64,000 bases of DNA from Chloroflexota bacterium (GTDB taxonomy: Bacteria > Chloroflexota > Anaerolineae > Aggregatilineales > J027): positions 1 to 64,000 of the forward strand of contig JABFGB010000011.1 of NCBI GenBank assembly GCA_013112715.1, given 5' to 3'. Position 1 is the first letter of the stretch. Every line of letters begins with the position of its first letter. The position numbers and the translations under genes are program-made. The notes under the pieces are model-generated. The model saw only the letters and a list, made by a program, of their open reading frames with translations. It had not been told where the DNA came from and ran no database searches. This document shows positions 8,508-15,264 of the stretch, in pieces.

Positions 8508-9550
8508 TTTGTTTTCTCCCACGCCTCGATTGCTTTCACTGCATCTACCAATAAATGCTCATGCGTCCATCGGGGAATAACCCCCTCCGGAACTTTGGTG
8601 GAGGCGTTGAGCAGCGTTTCAAAAAGGTCTTGGCCTTCTTTGGGGCGCATAATCGGTGCAACTCGCCACATGGGTGGACGAATCGGATAATTGACGGGGG
8701 TCATAGCAATCACGACCCGCGATGTACCGGGACGCCAGATGGTCAGGCAGGTATCGAGTGGGGGGTGTCCCCGTGTGTTCCATGTGACCACATCCATGAC
8801 TTCTAGCCCGTTTTTCTCCAATGCCGCCAATTCTTCATCAAAACGCTGGCGCTGTTTAATCCACCAAACAACAGGTGGCAGACCGGGAAAATAGTCATTG
8901 GGTCGAACGACCACTTTGACAGGTTCAAAGTCGCGGCCTTCCTTCCGCAGCCACCAAAAATCTATACGTATCCGAGCGGCTTTAGTTGTGCTTTTGGCCT
9001 CAACGATCAGCGTATTTTCAGCAGGTGGAATGTCTTCGCAAAATTCGGCGAGGGTGACAATGGGGGCGAGTAAAAAATCTGTGCCCGTCGCCTCCAAATG
9101 CAAACGGGCGGTGTGTAAATCTTCAGTCGAGGGGGCGATCATCGCGCCGGGTTGTTTATGCCAATCGCCCAGATGACGCAGGGGTACATCCCATTTGGCG
9201 CTGCGACCTTGACCATGCATCTCCCGATAGAGTTTCCAATTTTCCTGCCACCACTCCGAGATATTGGTTTGCCAGCCATCGCCCTGCACAAACATGACTG
9301 AACGGCGGACGACATCTTCCATCGGTGGGATGGTGTCGAGGATACAAATCTCAGGTGGAGTGTTTTCGCTGGCAGGTGTGATGAGGCCAATGAGCGCCTC
9401 GCCTGTTTCATTACGTTTATAGCGCAGCGCCCCCTGACATATTTTTTCGACGACCCGTTGGGCTACGTATACCAGTGGCAAAGGGTTTTCCAGCATGGGG
9501 GCAGGAAGGTCGAATGACTTTTCAACAGGGGGGGTGTCGTGGGTAGTCAT
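8504..9550 (-). CDS. JAB/JAMM-like protein with C-terminal E2/RWD-like domain
   Basis: The 348-residue product starts with a JAB (MPN) domain. ETGEALIG carries the candidate catalytic Glu48, and GDWHKQPG plus APSTED give His131 and Asp144 at exactly JAMM spacing. The second zinc-ligand His is replaced by Gln133, read as CAA in the DNA. JAMM proteases remove or process ubiquitin-like proteins; the substitution may weaken or alter activity. The C-terminal part, about 236-348, contains VVIAMTPVNYPIRPP, which resembles the strand 3-4 YPxxPP signature of E2/RWD folds, but no catalytic Cys follows it. ATG 9550 overlaps the E2 gene stop and the end overlaps the E1 gene start, both as ATGA. The JAB call is good; the RWD call is tentative. 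Confidence 0.8.
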   Translation of the reverse strand: MTTHDTPPVEKSFDLPAPMLENPLPLVYVAQRVVEKICQGALRYKRNETGEALIGLITPASENTPPEICILDTIPPMEDVVRRSVMFVQGDGWQTNISEWWQENWKLYREMHGQGRSAKWDVPLRHLGDWHKQPGAMIAPSTEDLHTARLHLEATGTDFLLAPIVTLAEFCEDIPPAENTLIVEAKSTTKAARIRIDFWWLRKEGRDFEPVKVVVRPNDYFPGLPPVVWWIKQRQRFDEELAALEKNGLEVMDVVTWNTRGHPPLDTCLTIWRPGTSRVVIAMTPVNYPIRPPMWRVAPIMRPKEGQDLFETLLNASTKVPEGVIPRWTHEHLLVDAVKAIEAWEKTK

Positions 9551-10020
9551 CGGTGTGGCTTTAACCAATCCATCAGGTTGCGCTTGAGCTTTTCTTCGAT
9601 ACCGGGCCATTCACCAGTTGCACGCCATGTGTAATAGGCATACAGCCATTCAATTGCCCACCCTGCTACTGTGACGGCAGTCGAGGTCGAAGGGTTCCAT
9701 CCATACGCGATGCCGTCTTTGGGATTAAACAAACAAAGCTGTCCGTCCTCAAATTGATGTTTAGGGCTGTAAATGTAGGGCTGAAGCACATAGGCTTCGG
9801 CAGGACGATTGGGATAATCTTTCGGGTAAAAAATCTTGACTTGATGTTCCCGCTGGGGCAGCCCGACGAGATTGACCTCGACCATACCGAGCCACGAGAG
9901 CGTATCATTTTTATCAAACGTTAGCTGGAACGTATTGCCAAAGGTCGCCTGCATAAGTTCCACTTCCAAGCGCAGACGTGGCGAGACGTTTTTTTTAGTT
10001 CCCCACCATTGTGTAGCCAC
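9547..10020 (-). CDS. E2-like ubiquitin-conjugating enzyme fold protein
   Basis: This 157-residue protein carries the prokaryotic E2 signature. FYPKDYPNRPAEAYV (residues 64-78) matches the E2 YPxxPP strand region. It is followed by His88 and by EDGQLCLFNP with Cys96, the only cysteine and the expected thioester site. Trp- and Tyr-rich helices follow (AIEWLYAYYTW). It would accept an activated modifier from the E1-like protein encoded two genes downstream. It starts at GTG 10020 behind AGGA about nine bases upstream, 21 bases after the membrane gene, and its TGA overlaps the JAB gene start. It is similar in kind to E2 proteins of bacterial Bil/CBASS-type conjugation operons, though which subfamily cannot be settled by eye. 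Confidence 0.82.
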   Translation of the reverse strand: MATQWWGTKKNVSPRLRLEVELMQATFGNTFQLTFDKNDTLSWLGMVEVNLVGLPQREHQVKIFYPKDYPNRPAEAYVLQPYIYSPKHQFEDGQLCLFNPKDGIAYGWNPSTSTAVTVAGWAIEWLYAYYTWRATGEWPGIEEKLKRNLMDWLKPHR

Positions 10021-10041
10021 TGCCTATCTTCCTGAGTAACA

Positions 10042-10836
10042 CTAATGAGTGCTGATACGGCGCTGCTGTGAAAGCAATTCTTCTAGAGAAATCGGTAATG
10101 AATCATCTTCGAGCGCCACCTGTACCTGTGCTTCGCCGTCTAAGCCGAATTGACGACGCCGTTCATCCAAGGAGGGCGACAGAGTAAAGGGATGCAACGC
10201 CACCAAACCACCATCTACCCAAACCTGTAGATCCCATTTGCCAATATGGGTTAGGCGGTTGTTGCCTTTGAGCGGTAAACGATAACCGGGCAGCAGCAAA
10301 TTTTCACCGGGTCGCATGTAATGTTCCATCTCGCAGACAAATTGGGGATAGCCTGCCGCATCTTTGATCTCAAAGCGGATGAGACTTTGGCGGGGGTGAG
10401 CATAGGTTGGGGCGTCTACCACGACATAGGGGCGCAGCGAATTGTCATCTAATGAAAGCAAACGAGCCTGCCGAAGTTCCAAGCCATCCTTGCGGATTTC
10501 CTCCACCAATAGACCGACATCTTGCAACCGATAGCCATGCGTGTCGCGGTCAGGGCGCATACTCACATATTCAGCAGAGCGGCGGGCGGATTGGGTCATT
10601 TGTACACGGCGGCGCTCCCGCGAGGCAGGATTGGCACGGCTGATGCGACGCGATGCGCGGGTATTAGTTTGGAGGGTGCGGGCGGCGTTTCCGGCGACGG
10701 CCATTGTGGTGAGGAGGGTGACGACTCCACCTAAAATAAACGCGACAGCCCACTCTCCTGAAACAAGGAGAACCATAAACGCGATGAACATGGCGATTAA
10801 CCATGCCATATTGCCCCGGCGATTGGTTTTTGGCAT
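10042..10836 (-). CDS. Membrane protein, first gene of the E1/E2/JAB operon
   Basis: The 264-residue product has two hydrophobic segments near its N-terminus, roughly residues 10-26 and 29-48. A basic, Arg-rich linker follows, then a soluble domain of alternating strands (RPYVVVDAPTYAH, SLIRFEIKD, KWDLQVWVDGGLVAL) that looks like a beta-sandwich. An acidic tail completes it. I do not recognise a named family. It precedes the E2-like gene by 21 bases on the same strand, so it probably tethers or presents something to the conjugation enzymes at the inner membrane; this is inferred from position. Its own upstream gap, 10837-11028, must hold the operon promoter, but no strong match was seen. Confidence 0.7.
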   Translation of the reverse strand: MPKTNRRGNMAWLIAMFIAFMVLLVSGEWAVAFILGGVVTLLTTMAVAGNAARTLQTNTRASRRISRANPASRERRRVQMTQSARRSAEYVSMRPDRDTHGYRLQDVGLLVEEIRKDGLELRQARLLSLDDNSLRPYVVVDAPTYAHPRQSLIRFEIKDAAGYPQFVCEMEHYMRPGENLLLPGYRLPLKGNNRLTHIGKWDLQVWVDGGLVALHPFTLSPSLDERRRQFGLDGEAQVQVALEDDSLPISLEELLSQQRRISTH

Positions 10837-10968
10837 TGTTTACTTTTCCACTCAATGACTTTACTTCTTCGATCATTATATCATACGCAAATCGCTTGTC
10901 TTGGGTCGCACCACCTCTCATTTTTTGGGGGTATACACCTGTGGCTATCGGGCTACGGAAAATTGAAT

Positions 10969-11002
10969 TGGGTTTCCCGGTGAGTTGAGAAACCCATTTT
11001 TT
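10969..11002 (-). terminator. Hairpin between DMT transporter and E1/E2/JAB operon
   Basis: An eight-base perfect stem, TGGGTTTC (10969-10976) with GAAACCCA (10989-10996), closes a 12-base loop. A run of six T follows on the plus strand. Both flanking genes are on the minus strand, so it probably ends the transporter transcript, which on that strand meets AATTCAATTTT after the stem. Confidence 0.6.
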
Positions 11003-11028
11003 GCTTCGAACATTCTAGCCAATATCTC

Positions 11029-11994
11029 TTATTCAGTGGAGGTACCCCCCATATTCAGTTTGATTTCATGGTTCCGCCTTTGACCAATATGGGGAAGTTT
11101 GATATTGATAACCGCCACCCCAAGCAAGATGACGACGGTAGCGATTATCATGAATAGGGTGACATTTTCATCGGCGAGCAACCAACCCATAAAGACCGCG
11201 ATGACCGGATTTACATAAAAATTTGTACTTACTTTGGCGGGTTCGACGGTTTTTAGCAGCCACAAATAGGCCGTATAACCGATGATGGATCCAAAGATAG
11301 TCAGGTAAATCAATGCAAAGATGGATCGCACTGAGATCTCCCCTATATCGAGGCGAGAAGGTTCACCCGACAGTAGACTGACTCCCAAAAGCAATATCCC
11401 CGCCGCCAGCATTTCACTAGCTGTACTCATGCGGGTATCTATTGGCAATGGGGCACGCCGCGAATAAAGGCTTCCAGCGGCAAAGAACATGGCCCCGATG
11501 AATACAATGCCCATGCCCGCCAACTGATTGTTATCTGCATCAATAGCGGGTGCAAAGAGTAGGATTACCCCAACAAAACCAAGCCCTAACCCGGTGAATA
11601 TCTGAGGACTTGGCTTTTTCCCCCCAAACCCTAACCATCCAAACAGCGTGATCCAGATAGGAATAGTTGCGACCACCAATGCAGCCAACCCGGAGGAAAT
11701 GCGCTCCTCGGCGAAACTGACGAGGCCAATTCCGCCGACCAGCATCAGTCCACCGACGATGACCGCCGAGCGCCAGTGCCGCAGACTAGGGAAATGTCCA
11801 CCCCGCGCCAACAAAATAACCATCATGATGCCCCCAGCAAAGAAAAAACGTAGTCCTGCCATCATAAAGGCTGGGATGGTCTCAACCGCAATACGTATCC
11901 CCAGAAACGTCGTCCCCCAGATGAGGTAGATAGCAAGAAATGCAAGACCAATTCTGGCCTTTGTTGCCCACGATAGATTGTTTGTGTCTGTCAT
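11029..11994 (-). CDS. EamA/DMT-superfamily exporter
   Basis: The 321-residue product has ten hydrophobic segments in two repeats of five, the layout of the drug/metabolite transporter superfamily with two EamA domains. Signature pieces include YLIWGTTFLGIRIAVETIPAF in the first repeat and a second-repeat YLTIFGSIIGYTAYLWLL followed by PVIAVFMGWLLADE. Members export amino acids or small metabolites; the substrate here is unknown. A divergent AraC-type regulator starts about 100 bases away, an arrangement that often means the regulator controls the exporter. The start ATG at 11994 is preceded by little spacer before the opposing gene's upstream region. Confidence 0.9.
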   Translation of the reverse strand: MTDTNNLSWATKARIGLAFLAIYLIWGTTFLGIRIAVETIPAFMMAGLRFFFAGGIMMVILLARGGHFPSLRHWRSAVIVGGLMLVGGIGLVSFAEERISSGLAALVVATIPIWITLFGWLGFGGKKPSPQIFTGLGLGFVGVILLFAPAIDADNNQLAGMGIVFIGAMFFAAGSLYSRRAPLPIDTRMSTASEMLAAGILLLGVSLLSGEPSRLDIGEISVRSIFALIYLTIFGSIIGYTAYLWLLKTVEPAKVSTNFYVNPVIAVFMGWLLADENVTLFMIIATVVILLGVAVINIKLPHIGQRRNHEIKLNMGGTSTE

Positions 11995-12056
11995 GATTGA
12001 TTTTCTCCACTTTGGACAAGACTGATTTCATCGTAGGTGGAAAAACTTGGGCCGTC

Positions 12057-12086
12057 TTGTATGTTCTTGCAGGGTATGGCTATACT
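12057..12086 (+). promoter_or_regulatory. Candidate sigma-70 promoter of AraC gene, leaderless
   Basis: TTGTAT (12057-12062) and TATACT (12081-12086) lie 18 bases apart. The expected start of transcription falls at about the ATG at 12093, and no Shine-Dalgarno sequence precedes that ATG, so the mRNA may be leaderless. The -35 box is weak. Confidence 0.4.
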
Positions 12087-12092
12087 TTTCTT

Positions 12093-12947
12093 ATGGCTAC
12101 CCAACCCACCTTATCTAAATCGCAAGACAGCGCCCAACTTTGGCGGGTAGATGTTTTTGGCGGACTCGAATTGTTTCGTGCCCATTTTGTCGAATTCAGT
12201 TTTTCGCCGCATACCCATGATGAATTTATGATTGGTATGACCGAAAACGGTTTCGCTTTGCCTCAATTTCGGGGGGCGGTGCGGAATGTTGGGCCGGGAG
12301 ATGTGTTTGTCTTAAACCCCGGCGAAGTGCATGGGGGCGGGCCAGCCGCCAATTCGACTTGGCAGTACCGTTCGTTTTATCCCTCATCCGCTTTAATGCA
12401 ACGTGTTGCCGAAGAACTCACCGGGACACATCGAGATGCCCCTCAATTTACGGGAGGGGTGATTTATAGTCCTATGGTAGCGACGATGTTGTGGCAAGCA
12501 CATAAGGCTTTAGAAGAGGCAAGTTCGGCATTGGTACGCGAGACCACTCTTTTGGAGGCACTGGTTGGTTTGATCGTCCATCATGCGGCGGACAAAATAA
12601 CGGTGCATGAGGTGGAGAAAAGCAAACATCGGGCCGTAAAGGTAGCGAAAGAATACCTTGAGGCACTCCCAACTGAAAACGTGTCGCTCGATACCCTAGC
12701 AAGGGAAGCGAATATTAGCTCCTTTAGGTTATGTCGAGTCTTTCGGCGTGAAACCGGATTATCCCCACACGCCTATCAAATTTTGGTGCGAGTACGCCTT
12801 GCCAAGTCACTGCTGATGAAGGGGATGCCCATCTCGCAAGTTGCGGTGGAAGCGGGTTTTTTCGATCAAGCCCATCTGACACGGCACTTTAAGCGCGTCT
12901 ACGGGGTGACGCCGGGGCGGTATCTTGGTGAGGTTTTTCCTTCATAA
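12093..12947 (+). CDS. AraC-family transcriptional regulator
   Basis: The 284-residue product has an N-terminal cupin-like AraC-binding domain (FSPHTHDEFMIGM, then NPGEVHGGG). Two C-terminal helix-turn-helix motifs follow: SLDTLAREANISSFRLCRVFRR and ISQVAVEAGFFDQAHLTRHFKR, ending in the typical YGVTPGRYL. It is a DNA-binding regulator that responds to a small ligand. It is divergent from the EamA exporter at 11029 and followed by a hydrolase and serA, so it may control the exporter. I chose ATG 12093 rather than the TTG at 11997, because the binding domain begins shortly after it and a -10 box lies just upstream. Confidence 0.9.
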   Translation: MATQPTLSKSQDSAQLWRVDVFGGLELFRAHFVEFSFSPHTHDEFMIGMTENGFALPQFRGAVRNVGPGDVFVLNPGEVHGGGPAANSTWQYRSFYPSSALMQRVAEELTGTHRDAPQFTGGVIYSPMVATMLWQAHKALEEASSALVRETTLLEALVGLIVHHAADKITVHEVEKSKHRAVKVAKEYLEALPTENVSLDTLAREANISSFRLCRVFRRETGLSPHAYQILVRVRLAKSLLMKGMPISQVAVEAGFFDQAHLTRHFKRVYGVTPGRYLGEVFPS

Positions 12948-12970
12948 AATGATTTGAGGAATTTCTGGCG

Positions 12971-13666
12971 ATGGATAAAAAACACCCTTTGGTCTTGTTA
13001 CATGGGGCAGTGGGGGCAAAATCGCAATTTGCACAATTAATTCCCCTTCTTGAACCCCATTTTGAAGTTATCACGCTCGATTTTGAGGGACATGGCACGG
13101 CGGATTTAACCGATAGGCCATTTAAAATTGGACATTTTGTTGAGAATGTCTTGAACATTGTAGGGACGGAAAAATTCGATGTGTTTGGCTACAGCATGGG
13201 TGGGTATGTTGCGCTGTCTCTGGCCCTACATCACCCCGAACGGGTCGGGCAGGTGTTCACATTAGCGGCCAAGTTGGATTGGACACCTGCGGTGGCAGAA
13301 AAAGAGGTTAAGTTGTTAGACGCCGATAAAATTTTGCAGAAAATTCCGCACTATGCCCAAACCCTACAGGCGACGCACCGAGATTGGCGCATGGTGTTGA
13401 AAAAAACACGCGACTTATTGATTGGGCTGGGTCAGCAAAATTTATTGACACCGGACGTTTTGGCCCAAATTACTCAACCTGTGCGGATTGCAATGGGAGA
13501 TCGAGATAGCATGGTGAGCCTTGAAGAAAGCGTCGCGGCCTATCGAGCATTGCAGTTGGGCGAATTGCAGATTTTACCTGCAACCCCTCATCCATTCGAT
13601 AAAATATCCCCGTCTTTGTTGGCAGATGTCATTATTCAATTTTTCACGAGGGGAAATTGGGCGTGA
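12971..13666 (+). CDS. Alpha/beta hydrolase
   Basis: This 231-residue soluble protein has the alpha/beta hydrolase fold. It shows an LLHGAVG oxyanion segment near the start, the nucleophile elbow GYSMGG, an acid residue in MGDRDSMV and a terminal His in ATPHPFD. The catalytic Ser, Asp and His are therefore all present. The substrate is not evident; such enzymes are often esterases or C-C hydrolases. It lies 23 bases after the AraC gene and its stop overlaps the GTG start of serA, so it is probably co-transcribed with both. No signal peptide is seen. Confidence 0.87.
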   Translation: MDKKHPLVLLHGAVGAKSQFAQLIPLLEPHFEVITLDFEGHGTADLTDRPFKIGHFVENVLNIVGTEKFDVFGYSMGGYVALSLALHHPERVGQVFTLAAKLDWTPAVAEKEVKLLDADKILQKIPHYAQTLQATHRDWRMVLKKTRDLLIGLGQQNLLTPDVLAQITQPVRIAMGDRDSMVSLEESVAAYRALQLGELQILPATPHPFDKISPSLLADVIIQFFTRGNWA

Positions 13667-15264
13667 CCCATCGAATTTTAATTGCAACGTCACTGTCCGA
13701 AGCCGGATTAAATTTGTTAAAAGGAGAGATCGGGGGTTTGGCGCAGGTGGTTGAGCCGGAAAACCTGAGCAAACACCCGATGCTGAATGCTGCCGAGGCG
13801 TTAATCATTCGGGATGAGGTGGAGATTGACACTGCCCTGCTGGAAAAAATGCCCAAACTGCGGGTGATTGGGCGGGCCGGGGTGGGCATTGCGGGGATTG
13901 ATGTCGAGTCTGCTACGCGGCGTGGCATTATTGTCATGAACACCCCCGGCGTAAATGCCATCAGCACTGCCGAATATACCTTTACGTTGATGTTGGCGAT
14001 GGCGCGGAATTTGATTCAAGCCCACAACGCGCTGACGGGTGGGGTATGGAAACGCGAACAGCATGTGGGGATGGAATTGCATGGCAAACGATTGGGCATC
14101 ATCGGCTTGGGGCGGGTGGGGCGTGAGGTGGCACGGCGGGCGATGGCTTTTGGTATGACCGTGCAAGCCTATGACCCTTATGTGACCGAAAATCAACTGG
14201 GTGATTTGCGATTAAAACTCGTTGGTCTAGCTCAATTATTGGCGGATTCTGATGTTATTAGTCTGCACTGCGCCACGACACCCGAAACAGCGGGGTTGTT
14301 AAATGTGGATACCTTCTCGTTGATTAAAAACGGGGCGCTGCTCATTAACACCGCACATGGCAGCATCGTTGATGAAAATGCTCTCCTGACGGCCTTGAAA
14401 AATGGACGATTGGCGGGGGTGGCAGTGGACGTGTATGCCCATGAACCCATCACCCATTCACCCTTGCTCAATTTGCCGAATGTGCTGCATACCCCCCATC
14501 TGGGAGACAGCACCCGCGAAGCCCAGCGCGATTTGGGTCTGCTGATCGCTCGGCAGGTATTGGATGCTCTGCGTGGCGAAGATTATCGCAATGTCGTCAA
14601 TATGCCGTTTGTGGATGGACGACCCTTTGAGATGATCGCCCCCTATTTAAAGTTGGCGGAGCGTATCGGGATACTGCAACATGCGCTGGCACGTGGGCCA
14701 ATTAACCGGGTGATGCTGGAATTTCGCGGGCAGGAGGTTGAAGGGTTGGTCAAGCCAATGACAGTGGCCCTGCTGCGCGGCTTATTGATGCCAATTTTAG
14801 GGGAGGGCACAGTAAATTACATCAATGCCCCAGTGCTGGCCCATGAGCGTAATATATTTGTCAGCCAAACCAAAGGGCTGGATAGCCCTGATTATGCCAA
14901 TTTAATGTCGTGTCAGGTGCATTGGACGGGTCAATATGCGGGCAGTACCACAATGGCGGGGGCGCTGTTTGGTCGCACCGAGGCGCATATCGTGAAGATC
15001 AATCAATATCGCACCGATTTTCAACCGGAAGGGGTACTGTTGGTCATTGGCAGCTATGACCGCCCCGGTGTGATCGGACGGGTGGGGCTGCTGCTGTCGG
15101 AAAACAACATCAATATCGCGGATTGGCGAACGGGCCGGGCTGAACCGGGAGGGCAAACGCTATCGGTAGCGATTTTGGACGAGCCGATTTCGGATGATCT
15201 GCTGGAAACCCTACGTTCACAGGATTATGTGCGGCACGCGACTCAGATTGTCTTTTCATCCTAA
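13663..15264 (+). CDS. serA: D-3-phosphoglycerate dehydrogenase
   Basis: The enzyme oxidises 3-phosphoglycerate with NAD, the first step of serine synthesis. The 533-residue length matches the long form: catalytic and NAD domains, an intervening domain and a C-terminal ACT domain. Visible features are GRAGVGIAGID, the NAD loop GIIGLGRVGREVA, the catalytic Glu in VDVYAHEP and the catalytic His in HTPHLGDSTREAQ. The C-terminal SYDRPGVIGRVGLLLSENNI is ACT-like and may bind serine. GTG 13663 overlaps the hydrolase stop as GTGA and is preferred to the TTG at 13657. Its stop overlaps the convergent kinase stop by four bases. Confidence 0.93.
   Translation: MTHRILIATSLSEAGLNLLKGEIGGLAQVVEPENLSKHPMLNAAEALIIRDEVEIDTALLEKMPKLRVIGRAGVGIAGIDVESATRRGIIVMNTPGVNAISTAEYTFTLMLAMARNLIQAHNALTGGVWKREQHVGMELHGKRLGIIGLGRVGREVARRAMAFGMTVQAYDPYVTENQLGDLRLKLVGLAQLLADSDVISLHCATTPETAGLLNVDTFSLIKNGALLINTAHGSIVDENALLTALKNGRLAGVAVDVYAHEPITHSPLLNLPNVLHTPHLGDSTREAQRDLGLLIARQVLDALRGEDYRNVVNMPFVDGRPFEMIAPYLKLAERIGILQHALARGPINRVMLEFRGQEVEGLVKPMTVALLRGLLMPILGEGTVNYINAPVLAHERNIFVSQTKGLDSPDYANLMSCQVHWTGQYAGSTTMAGALFGRTEAHIVKINQYRTDFQPEGVLLVIGSYDRPGVIGRVGLLLSENNINIADWRTGRAEPGGQTLSVAILDEPISDDLLETLRSQDYVRHATQIVFSS

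Noticed and set aside
6908..10836. Calling the E1/E2/JAB operon CBASS or another known anti-phage type
   Set aside because: There is no CD-NTase, effector or Bil-type ubiquitin-like gene next to it, so only the conjugation-like core can be stated.
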